Shown: positions 6,250-11,726 of the stretch, piece after piece | Layout of the letters: every line of letters starts with the position of its first letter | Numbering within the stretch: the stretch's first letter is position 1 | NCBI GenBank assembly: GCA_035499215.1 | Contig: DATJZH010000314.1 | Span: 1-18,930 of the forward strand | Length of the DNA: 18,930 nt | Source: DATJZH01 sp035499215 | GTDB taxonomy: Bacteria > Actinomycetota > Actinomycetes > Streptosporangiales > Streptosporangiaceae | Direction: 5' to 3' | The notes under the pieces: generated by a model | Seen by the model: the letters and a program-made list of their open reading frames with translations, nothing else | Database searches by the model: none | Told to the model about the DNA's origin: nothing | Translations under genes and position numbers: made by a program

Positions 6250-6510
6250 ATGCTGGCACCCGACGAGACCGTCGCACTGGCCGCCCCGAACCGGCTTGAC
6301 GGGCTGGCGACCGGCGTGGACCCGGCGGCACTTGACTTGCTGGCCGTCGCGGGCGGCCGAGGAAGCGACGGACCCGTCCGCCCCGCAGGCGCTGATACCG
6401 CCTGTGTCAGGGGCATCAGCTCGACGCGTCCGCGATCTCCTGTAGCCGGAGAGAGCCCCAGCCGATGTCATGGCAGCCCCGGGCCGTGTGCGGTGCCACT
6501 TGCCGCATGA
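6250..6510 (+). CDS. Unrecognised ORF behind a riboswitch-like leader
   Basis: The 86-residue frame starts at an ATG four bases after GGAGG (6241-6245) and begins MLAPDETVALAAPNRLDGLA. The first 50 codons have the strong third-position GC preference of real genes here. The last 35 residues are serine/arginine/proline-rich and run over the 3' end of a reverse-strand gene (6416-6634), suggesting that the original gene was truncated or shifted. No family is recognised and no membrane segment is seen, so it is not a fluoride channel. The initiation signals are much better than the protein itself. Confidence 0.4.
   Translation: MLAPDETVALAAPNRLDGLATGVDPAALDLLAVAGGRGSDGPVRPAGADTACVRGISSTRPRSPVAGESPSRCHGSPGPCAVPLAA
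6391..6420 (-). terminator. Possible terminator hairpin at the end of the ppa (7301-6621) operon
   Basis: GCTGAT (6391-6396) and ATCAGC (6415-6420) form a 6-bp stem around an 18-base loop that can pair further (CC with GG). It overlaps the stop codon of the small gene ending at 6416. There is no U-run, so this is a weak call. Confidence 0.25.
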
Positions 6511-6634
6511 GCGCAGCATCCGGTACTGCAAGCATCATGCAGTCCGTGTCCCCGGCGGGCTCATCCGCCGCCCGGAGATCCCGCCGTCGGTAGACCGGCC
6601 GAGCCGCACCAGCGCGCGCCTCATCGTCGGCCAT
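6416..6634 (-). CDS. Small hypothetical protein, last gene of the ppa (7301-6621) operon
   Basis: The ATG at 6634 lies inside the end of the pyrophosphatase gene (14-bp overlap), with a G-rich stretch (GCGGGGCG) upstream as a possible ribosome-binding site. The product has 72 residues: MADDEARAGAARPVYRRRDL, an AADEPAGDTDC stretch, and a conserved-looking tail (APHTARGCHDIGWGSLRLQE, IADASS). It is soluble and mixed-charge with no signal peptide. I do not recognise it. The overlap suggests translational coupling with the pyrophosphatase. Confidence 0.45.
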   Translation of the reverse strand: MADDEARAGAARPVYRRRDLRAADEPAGDTDCMMLAVPDAALMRQVAPHTARGCHDIGWGSLRLQEIADASS

Positions 6635-7301
6635 CCGCGCCCCGCCGCGTGAATCCTCTGATCCCGCCGGGGAAGATCTGGACGATCCAGCCGCCCAGCC
6701 CCGGTTTGAACAACGCCGCCGCGGCCACGCCGTCCGCCCGCAGCTCGTCCGAGGCGTGCGTGGCTGCGACCCGCGCGGCCCTGCCCGTCCCGAATAGACG
6801 GATAGCCGGGCCAGCCGGCACGGCCCAGCGGGCCCGCGTGAAGGCGGCCGCGATGACATGCTCGGCCGCGGCTCGGTCCTGCCAGCCGCTGACATCGGTG
6901 TTCTTGCCCGGCTCCCGCTGCTTGTAGGTGTCCAGGAACTGGGTGATCTCGCCGAGCTGGTGCCCGGAGACGTCACCCAGATCCTGTATGTCCGCGTACT
7001 GCGGGTCGCGTGCGGGCACAATCAAGATCTTGGCGTCGGGCCCGTGCTCGTCGTGCATCCAGAACACGCCCACCGGCCGGGCCGTCACCGAACATCCCGG
7101 AGACGCTGGTTCGCCGTGCAGGATCATCGCGTCCAGCGGGTTGCCGTCCTCGGCCAGCGTGTCCGGGATGAAGCCGCAGTCCAGTGGGTAGCGGGCGGAA
7201 GTGAACAGCATCCGGTCCAGCCGGATCCGCCCGCTCGCGTGATCCATCTCGTACTTATTCCGCGAACTCTGCGGGATCTCCACAATGATCTCAACGTCCA
7301 C
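6621..7301 (-). CDS. ppa: Family I inorganic pyrophosphatase with altered active site and C-terminal extension
   Basis: Family I pyrophosphatases split PPi into two phosphates with Mg in the cytoplasm, and are inhibited by fluoride. Present are VEIPQSSRNKYEMDH (7-21), Asp52, Asp57, MHDEHGPDAK with Asp84, Asp89 and Lys91, and TYK (125-127). Two conserved residues are changed: YPLDCGFIP puts Cys42 where Tyr55 (E. coli numbering) is expected, and EDGNPLD puts Asn54 in place of Asp67, a metal ligand and general base. The paralogue at 18197 keeps both. Residues 158-226 are an extra, unrecognised C-terminal segment (PAIRLFGTGRAARVAATHAS; GGWIVQIFPGG). GTG 7301 is chosen because GGAGG lies four bases upstream and it matches the paralogue's N terminus; the frame is open to GTG 7319. 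Likely impaired or a repurposed pseudoenzyme. Confidence 0.88.
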   Translation of the reverse strand: MDVEIIVEIPQSSRNKYEMDHASGRIRLDRMLFTSARYPLDCGFIPDTLAEDGNPLDAMILHGEPASPGCSVTARPVGVFWMHDEHGPDAKILIVPARDPQYADIQDLGDVSGHQLGEITQFLDTYKQREPGKNTDVSGWQDRAAAEHVIAAAFTRARWAVPAGPAIRLFGTGRAARVAATHASDELRADGVAAAALFKPGLGGWIVQIFPGGIRGFTRRGADGRR

Positions 7302-7345
7302 AGGTCCTCCATGGCGCACGGGTCAGGTTTGCAGCGACGGCGCGC

Positions 7346-7706
7346 TCATGGTCCGGGGCCGCGGTTTCGGAGCAGTTCCTCGCGGATGACGTCCCCTGCG
7401 CGGGCGTGGGTCCAGGTCCCTGCCCAGATCCGGAACACCGACGAGGGCACCGCCGGCCGATCCGGTCCAGCCGCGCGGCATCAGCCGCAATGCCCGCCTC
7501 GGCCAGCGCCTCTAGCAGCAGACTCAGCTGACTGGCGTCGGCATCGACAAGAACCGTCCGGGTGCCGGCGTCCAGCCTGTTGCCGATGCCGCCGGGCGGC
7601 ACCCAGCGCGGCTGAGCCGTCCGCCGGTACTGGTGCCATGACGATGGGTGGGGCGCGGCCACGGTCAGCCCGGCGTGCTGGAAATCAGCCCAGAATGTGC
7701 ACTCAT
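7346..7706 (-). pseudogene. Frameshifted small gene of unknown function, first in the ppa (7301-6621) operon
   Basis: A riboswitch-masked GGAGG site is followed after five bases by ATG 7706, but that frame stops after 13 codons. A natural-looking protein continues in another frame: TFWADFQHAGLTVAAPHPSS, HQYRRTAQPRWVPPGG, then AGTRTVLVDADASQLSLLLE and ALAEAGIAADAARLDR. It shifts again near 7460 to AVPSSVFRIWAGTWTHARAG and DVIREELLRNRGPGP, ending at 7346. The join reads as one protein of about 120 residues with two frameshifts. The family is not recognised. It lies 44 bp upstream of ppa. The shifts are either real decay or sequencing errors. Confidence 0.5.
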
Positions 7707-7710
7707 GCTC

Positions 7711-7740
7711 GCCTCCGCGTGACATTCCATCCGCAGAGGC
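7711..7740 (-). promoter_or_regulatory. Predicted ribosome-binding-site-masking hairpin of the ppa (7301-6621) leader
   Basis: On the reverse strand GCCTCTGCG (7740-7732), the 3' aptamer strand, pairs over nine consecutive positions (one U-G) with CGCGGAGGC (7719-7711), which holds the GGAGG site in front of ATG 7706. This is the clearest expression platform in the window and predicts fluoride-ON translation, because the bound aptamer needs GCCTC for its own pseudoknot. Confidence 0.65.
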
Positions 7741-7780
7741 CATCAGCACGGGCTGCGCGATCCGGGCGGGCCTCATCGCC
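7732..7780 (-). promoter_or_regulatory. Fluoride riboswitch (crcB motif) controlling the ppa (7301-6621) operon
   Basis: The reverse-strand GGCGATGAGGCCCGCC (7780-7765) is identical to the P1-loop-P1 segment of the well-studied T. petrophila fluoride aptamer. The 3' strand CTGATGGCCTCTGCG keeps U38, GAUGG and GCCUC. Loop GAGGC pairs with GCCUC in five Watson-Crick pairs, and a short GCGC/GTGC P3 lies between. A TACACT promoter box ends eight bases upstream. This is the best riboswitch match in the window. Confidence 0.88.
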
Positions 7781-7787
7781 TGCTGTC

Positions 7788-7793
7788 AGTGTA
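7788..7793 (-). promoter_or_regulatory. -10 box of the ppa (7301-6621) operon promoter
   Basis: TACACT on the reverse strand, with TGGTTC 17 bases upstream as a poor -35 candidate. Transcription would start within a base or two of the riboswitch P1 stem, which supports both calls. Confidence 0.5.
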
Positions 7794-8142
7794 TCCGCAC
7801 GCGGCCTGGCGAACCACGCACCTGGGCAGGCAGAATCTGGCACCTGGGACGCATGGCCGCCCATCACGGAGGGCAAGCGCCTGCCCGCCAGGCGGCGGCC
7901 CGCCCCGCGCCAGCCGTTCGGGACCCGCTGTCGTTCCTCCCTGTGAGCCAAGGGAGGCCTGCCCGGGTGATCAGGACAATGACCACCCCGTCGGCCAGTG
8001 TGATGACACCACGCAGCTTGCCTGGCTGCGCGGCGATGCATTTCAAGCGCCCGGCAGCTCCGCGACCTTGAGCCGTCGCCCGCAGGTAGCGATCAGGCCG
8101 GGCCACGCCGCCGTCGGGGCCGCTCGCGGAGGAGACCTGTCG
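7794..8142. other. Intergenic region without a convincing gene
   Basis: A reverse-strand frame (8106-7864) contains PGKLRGVITLADGVVIVLIT flanked by unnatural arginine/alanine-rich sequence. It has no good ribosome-binding site and no family match, so I do not call it a gene. The forward strand carries GGAGGAG at 8128-8134, the ribosome-binding site for the fragment that starts at 8143. Confidence 0.4.
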
Positions 8143-8366
8143 ATGGCGGATCGCGCCTCATGCCTGATCATGGTCTACCGGGTCGCTGGGAGCCGACCCG
8201 GCTGAGAGCTACCGTGCGGCGGCGGCTGGAGGCGGCCGGCGCCGTCTATCTGGCGAACTCCGTCGCCGCGCCGCCGGCATCCCCGGCAGCCGAGCGTGCT
8301 CTGCGCGGGTTGCGGAATGCAGCTGGCGAGATGAGCGGCTCCGCCCAGCTGGTGCGAGATCCATGA
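8143..8366 (+). pseudogene. Frameshifted N-terminal fragment of a ChrB-like (chromate-resistance regulator) protein
   Basis: ATG 8143 has an excellent GGAGGAG eight bases upstream and encodes MADRASCLIMVYRV before running into a stop at 8205. The sequence continues naturally in the next frame: EPTRLRATVRRRLEAAGAVY, LANSVAAPPASPAAERALRG, LRNAAGEMSGSAQLV, ending at 8366. The layout (hydrophobic IMVYRV, EPTRLRATVRRRL, GAVYLANSV) resembles the N-terminal domain of ChrB-type proteins as I recall them. One frameshift near 8186 and loss of everything after about 75 residues make it a remnant. The family call is by eye and could be wrong. Confidence 0.45.
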
Positions 8367-8416
8367 GGCGGAACCCGCCCTTGAAAGCCGCGGACAGGCC
8401 CGCTGACGGTCCCTTG
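8367..8416 (+). promoter_or_regulatory. Decayed fluoride-riboswitch-like element
   Basis: GGCG (8367-8370) and CGCC (8376-8379) form P1, followed by AAAGCC, a GCGG/CCGC P3 and the 3' strand CTGACGGTCCCTTGTC. The loop is only five bases (GAACC), missing three positions of the pseudoknot strand, so the GTCCC partner is lost. GGGAGGCC follows at 8426-8433, as in the copy at 734. No recognisable gene follows; a GTG frame from 8440 runs antisense into the stress-protein gene. Most likely a relic. Confidence 0.3.
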
Positions 8417-8658
8417 TCTATCACCGGGAGGCCCTGTTTGTGCTGATCTCCCGTCCGCTCGCCATTCACCGCGGCTGGTGCCGTGCGGCGCTGCGGCCGC
8501 GGTCCTGCTCGCGGCCGGAGTTCTCGGGCTGTGCGCCGACCGGGGGAAGCATGCATCTGCCCACCTGTATGGTCCCCGCAGTGGCTGGCCGCGTGCTGGA
8601 TGTCGTGGCCGGGACCGGATTGGCCCCTGGGCGCGGCCAGTGCCGATGCGAGCAGGCC

Positions 8659-9153
8659 CTATGCGGTGCTGTGGTCCGCGCTTACCAGGAGCACGGGGAT
8701 TTTGCATGCCCGGGCTGTCGCATCCGCGATGTGGCCGAGTCTGGGGTGGAGCAGCCCGCCGTCGCCGTGGCGGCCGATCACGAGCAGGTCGAAGCCATGC
8801 TCGGTGGCGTAGTCGCAGAGTGACCCGGCCACGTGGCGGCTCTGGGCAGTGTGCAGGCTGATCCGGACCGCAGAGGTCTCGGCGATGGATGCGCGGGTGA
8901 ACATGAAGGTCTCTTCCGCCCGGCGCATCTCTGCGGATGGTTGGCCTGGCTGGTCTTTCTCCGCCTCAAGGTGAGGCGGGTCTGGCAGGGCAGAGAGTGC
9001 GACCACGTGCCCTGGCCCCTCGCCGACGATGGCGGCCGCCGTCCGCAATGCCGCCACGGAGTCTGCCGAGCCGTCCCATGCCACCAGCACCCGGCGGAAC
9101 GGCCCGCCGGGTGCGGCCTGCCGGCCGGGTTTGCTGTCAGCGGCAGGAAACAC
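8659..9153 (-). CDS. Universal stress protein (UspA family)
   Basis: This single-domain, 164-residue UspA-fold protein is soluble and probably ATP-binding. RVLVAWDGSADS (21-32) is the first strand with the conserved Asp28. DLLVIGRHGDGGLLHPRLGH (122-141) holds the G-x2-G-x9-G-(S/T) nucleotide motif, with His141 in place of Ser/Thr, followed by KIPVLLVSAD. Residues 1-18 are a disordered-looking lead. The GTG at 9153 has AGGAGG four bases upstream. The gene has its own promoter (TTGCCC-17-CACAAT, reverse strand) and a structured leader. Universal stress proteins are recurrent members of fluoride-riboswitch regulons and of hypoxia regulons. The exact role here is unknown. Confidence 0.88.
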   Translation of the reverse strand: MFPAADSKPGRQAAPGGPFRRVLVAWDGSADSVAALRTAAAIVGEGPGHVVALSALPDPPHLEAEKDQPGQPSAEMRRAEETFMFTRASIAETSAVRISLHTAQSRHVAGSLCDYATEHGFDLLVIGRHGDGGLLHPRLGHIADATARACKIPVLLVSADHSTA

Positions 9154-9197
9154 TGCGCCTCCTCTGATCCCGGCTGCCGGGGCACAGCGCTGGGCGT

Positions 9198-9249
9198 GCA
9201 GAACTCTGGGAGTTATTCTCCCGGTGCGGCAACGGAGCTCTCTTTGCCG
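9198..9249 (-). promoter_or_regulatory. Structured 5' leader of the universal stress protein gene, possibly a divergent fluoride-type switch
   Basis: On the reverse strand CGGCAA...TTGCCG forms a 6-bp P1-like stem, and GGGAG-AATAA-CTCCC a P3-like stem. Loop AGAGC can pair with the downstream GTTCT in five pairs (one G-U), reproducing the fluoride-aptamer pseudoknot topology. The loop is 11 rather than 8 bases, and the conserved GATGG core is not kept, so ligand identity is open. The predicted transcript start falls at the first stem, as for the true riboswitches nearby. Confidence 0.3.
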
Positions 9250-9252
9250 ACT

Positions 9253-9281
9253 ATTGTGACTCGCGCCACACGCCCGGGCAA
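9253..9281 (-). promoter_or_regulatory. Promoter of the universal stress protein gene
   Basis: On the reverse strand TTGCCC (9281-9276) and CACAAT (9258-9253) are separated by 17 bp, a good housekeeping-sigma arrangement. Transcription would start at about 9246-9248, at the edge of the structured leader. Confidence 0.45.
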
Positions 9282-9954
9282 GGAGCCGGCCAGCGGACGG
9301 CTCCGCTGTTTCGACCGGCCGTCCCGGCCGGGACGACAGAGTGCCACGGCCATCGAGATCGGGCTGCCGGTCCCTGTTCCAGGTCCCAGCGGCAGCTGCC
9401 AGCTGGCGGTAGGGACATGACGGCCGGTGAGCAGCTGGTCGGCGTCATTGCTGACCGCCGGCGCCGCCGCGCGGGCGGCCCAGGGGCAGAACCAGCAGTC
9501 ATCATGGCCTCCTGTTCACCACTGCGACATCACTGCGGCCAGGGGTCAGATCCGGAGGTCATCAGCAAGCTGTCCTCTCGCGATTGCGGCGCGGCTCATC
9601 GCCACCGCCATCGTGCGGCCGGACGACACCGCTCACAAGGGGGCAGCCTGAGTCCGCATGTCCTGAGTGAGTGAGGACGACGTCCCGCTCATGTGGCGGG
9701 CGTTGCCGGCCCGGTCTGGATACAGGCCCGGATGCGAGGCCCGTGGAAAGCCGCGACGGTGCCGTGTTGCTGCGCCCCGCTGGCCTGGCTGGCACGGGCA
9801 GACCGATAACCGCGCAGCCGGCATCGAGGAAGCCATGTGGCCATCGATCTCAGGCGGGCGGCGTGGTCATGCTGCAGCTGTTCGGGTGTCGGCGGCTGCG
9901 CCGCTGCGCTCGGGCCAGGCCGCGGAAGGTAAAGCCGGGCGCATTGGGAAATGC
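9282..9954. other. Intergenic region without a supported gene
   Basis: About 670 bases hold open frames on both strands, but all translate to arginine/proline/serine-rich sequence without recognisable motifs or good ribosome-binding sites. GGGAC (about 9327) and GGTCCCTG (9369-9376) faintly recall the riboswitch pseudoknot strands but lack a proper P1. This is the spacer between two outward-facing promoters, possibly containing decayed genes. Confidence 0.5.
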
Positions 9955-9985
9955 TTGCCATGGTCGCCGGTGCCGCATGTATCGT
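9955..9985 (+). promoter_or_regulatory. Promoter of the Ehr (hyf-like) operon
   Basis: TTGCCA (9955-9960) and TATCGT (9980-9985) are separated by 19 bp. The predicted start at about 9992 lies just before the riboswitch P1 stem at 9996, consistent with the aptamer being at the very 5' end of the transcript. Confidence 0.5.
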
Positions 9986-9995
9986 GTAGGCGTTC

Positions 9996-10052
9996 ACGCG
10001 ATGAGGCTCGCGTATCGCCCGGGGTCTCGCTGGCCCGGCTAATGGCCTCTAC
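9996..10052 (+). promoter_or_regulatory. Fluoride riboswitch (crcB motif) controlling the Ehr (hyf-like) operon
   Basis: P1 is ACGCG (9996-10000) with CGCGT (10009-10013), five pairs. The 8-nt loop ATGAGGCT keeps A6 and U7 equivalents. P3 is CCGGG (10019-10023) with CCCGG (10034-10038). The 3' strand CTAATGGCCTCTAC (10039-10052) keeps U38, AUGG and GCCUC. Loop GAGGC (10003-10007) pairs with GCCTC (10045-10049). The match to the T. petrophila aptamer is near complete in the conserved core. GGCCTC (10044-10049) can alternatively pair with GAGGTC (10085-10090) over the ribosome-binding site, predicting translation ON with fluoride. Confidence 0.85.
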
Positions 10053-10057
10053 CTGTA

Positions 10058-10073
10058 CGGCGCTGATGCGCCG
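10058..10073 (+). promoter_or_regulatory. Strong hairpin between riboswitch and hyfC start
   Basis: CGGCGC-TGAT-GCGCCG is a perfect 6-bp stem with a tetraloop, ending 11 bases before the GGAGG site. It could space or stack the alternative ribosome-binding-site-masking helix. No U-run follows, so a terminator is less likely. Confidence 0.5.
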
Positions 10074-10093
10074 CGTGCCAGGCGGAGGTCATT

Positions 10094-11047
10094 TTGTCTG
10101 TTCCGATCCTGATCCAGGTCCTGCAGAGCCTGGTGGTCCTTGCCGCCGCCCCGCTGTATGCGGGCGTGCTGGCGCGCGCCGAGGCGGTGATCGCTTCCAG
10201 GCGCGGCCCGAGCGTGCTGCAGCCCTACCGGGACCTGGCGAAGCTGCTGCGCAAGGGCAGCACGATCAGCGATCAGGCTTCGTGGGTGTTCCGCATTACC
10301 CCGTTCGCAACGTTCGCCTGCTACCTGACCGTGTCGGTGATCGTGCCCGTGCTCACCAGCACGCCGCTGCCGCTGGCGTTCCTCGCCGACCTGATCGGCG
10401 GCGCGTTCGTGCTGGCCCTGGCCGGCTTCATGACGTCGCTGGCCGGGCTGGACACCGCGAGTCCTTACGGCGGCCTCGGTGCGAGCCGGGCCAGCTGGAT
10501 CGGCAGCATGGCCGAGCCCGCGCTGATCCTGGTGTTCTTCACGGTCGGCGTGGTCTCGGCATCGGACAACCCGTACCTGATGAACCATGCGATCGCCGGG
10601 TCGCCGTACGCGCTGGTGCTGCCCACGCACCTGCTCGGGCTGCTGGCGTTCTTCATGATCGTGCTGGTCGAGAACGGCCGGATCCCGATCGACACCCCGG
10701 GCGGCTCGACCGAGATCTCGATGATCGAGGAAGGACGGGTGCTGGAGTACTCGGGCCGGGAGTACGCGCTGATGAAGTGGGGGAGCTGGATGAAGCTTTT
10801 CCTGCTGTCGTCGATCTTCGTGAATGTCTTCGTGATCCCGTGGGGCCTGGGAACCTCCGGGGACCTGGCCAGCGCGCTGCTCGCCGTCCCGGTGCTGCTC
10901 GGCAAGCTGGCGCTGTGCGGCGCGGCGATCGTCGCGATCGATACCTCCTTCGCCAAGCTCCGTTTCTTCCGCATCGCCGAGTTCCTCGGCGCGGCGTTCC
11001 TGCTCGCTCTCGTCGGCGTCGCCACCTCCTACGTGATCGGAGCCTGA
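10094..11047 (+). CDS. hyfC: HycD/HyfC-like membrane subunit (NuoH homologue) of an Ehr complex
   Basis: This 317-residue, multi-helix membrane protein is homologous to complex I NuoH and formate hydrogenlyase HycD. It anchors the peripheral arm and forms part of the entry channel. Signatures are RRGPSVLQPYRDLAKL (37-52), the Glu-containing EPAL (141-144), ENGRIPIDTPGGSTEI (193-208) and EEGRVLEYSG (212-221), all in the loops that face the large subunit. The TTG start at 10094 has GGAGG (10084-10088) five bases upstream and sits directly behind the fluoride riboswitch; no better in-frame start exists. It is the first gene of a tight operon, with the next gene four bases downstream. The arrangement matches mycobacterial hycD-hycP-hycQ-hycE. 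Confidence 0.93.
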   Translation: MSVPILIQVLQSLVVLAAAPLYAGVLARAEAVIASRRGPSVLQPYRDLAKLLRKGSTISDQASWVFRITPFATFACYLTVSVIVPVLTSTPLPLAFLADLIGGAFVLALAGFMTSLAGLDTASPYGGLGASRASWIGSMAEPALILVFFTVGVVSASDNPYLMNHAIAGSPYALVLPTHLLGLLAFFMIVLVENGRIPIDTPGGSTEISMIEEGRVLEYSGREYALMKWGSWMKLFLLSSIFVNVFVIPWGLGTSGDLASALLAVPVLLGKLALCGAAIVAIDTSFAKLRFFRIAEFLGAAFLLALVGVATSYVIGA

Positions 11048-11051
11048 GACG

Positions 11052-11726
11052 GTGCAGACCCTCTCCGCCGCCAGCACCGCCGGCGTGCTGCTCGACCTGT
11101 CCGGCGTGCTCATCCTGCTGCTGGCGTTCGCCTGCCTGGGCTCCAAGCTGTTCAACCGCTACGTGGCCTATTACGGCGCGCAGTCGGTGGTGCTGTCGTT
11201 CGCCGCCGGCGTCGCCGCCTTCACCTTCCACAGCGTCGAGCTGTGGATTCTCGCCGTGGCCACCCTGGCGATCAAGGGGATCGGCATCCCGGTCTCCGCC
11301 CGCCGGCTGCTGGTGCAGCGGCTCGAGCTCAGCCGGGACACCGCGCTGTCGACGGGCCTGTCCACCTCGCTTATCGCCGGCGGAGCGCTGACCGCGTTCG
11401 CCTACCTGGTGACCAGGCCGCAGCTGCTGCCTCATGGGGTGGTGGCAGCCGCGGTGGTGCCGCTGTCCACCGCGGTCATCCTGCTGGGCGGGCTGGCGAT
11501 GGTGGTGCGCCGGCACACGGTGGCGCAGCTGATCGGCTGGCTGATCGTCGAGAACGGCGTGTTCCTCGGCGCGATCACCCTGGTGGCAACGTTTCCCTTC
11601 ATCGTCGAGGCGGGAATCTTCCTCGACCTCGTCGCGGGGGTGCTGATCATGCTGGTCTTCGTATCGGGGCTCACCCGACGGCTCGCCAGCGCGAGCGCGG
11701 CCGAGCTGAGGGAGCTGCACGGGTGA
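11052..11726 (+). CDS. hyfE: HyfE-like membrane subunit (NuoK-related)
   Basis: This 224-residue, highly hydrophobic protein has about six to seven membrane helices. The C-terminal half is NuoK-like: QLIGWLIVENGVFLGAITL with Glu167, and FPFIVEAGIFLDLVAGVLI with Glu186. These two buried acidic residues correspond to the proton-path glutamates of NuoK. Lys75 in TLAIKGIGIP is a further buried charge in the N-terminal part. The GTG start at 11052 follows hyfC by four bases, and the stop overlaps the GTG of hyfF (GTGA). It is equivalent to the mycobacterial hycP product. It probably links the entry module to the antiporter-like subunits. Confidence 0.88.
   Translation: MQTLSAASTAGVLLDLSGVLILLLAFACLGSKLFNRYVAYYGAQSVVLSFAAGVAAFTFHSVELWILAVATLAIKGIGIPVSARRLLVQRLELSRDTALSTGLSTSLIAGGALTAFAYLVTRPQLLPHGVVAAAVVPLSTAVILLGGLAMVVRRHTVAQLIGWLIVENGVFLGAITLVATFPFIVEAGIFLDLVAGVLIMLVFVSGLTRRLASASAAELRELHG

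Noticed and set aside
7726..7776. Upstream start at 7776 for the first gene of the ppa operon
   Set aside because: This segment is the riboswitch itself; translation there would be from structured leader RNA without a ribosome-binding site.
7864..8106. 80-codon reverse ORF with a hydrophobic patch (LADGVVIVLIT)
   Set aside because: No ribosome-binding site, unnatural flanking composition and no family match; not a fluoride channel.
9320..9420. Possible riboswitch around GGGAC and GGTCCCTG upstream of ATG 9417
   Set aside because: Complementary halves exist but P1 and the conserved core are missing, and the downstream ORF is not protein-like.
9667..11391. 574-codon forward ORF overlapping hyfC and hyfE
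   Set aside because: Arginine/proline-rich and in a different frame from clear NuoH-like and HyfE-like proteins; an artefact of high GC.
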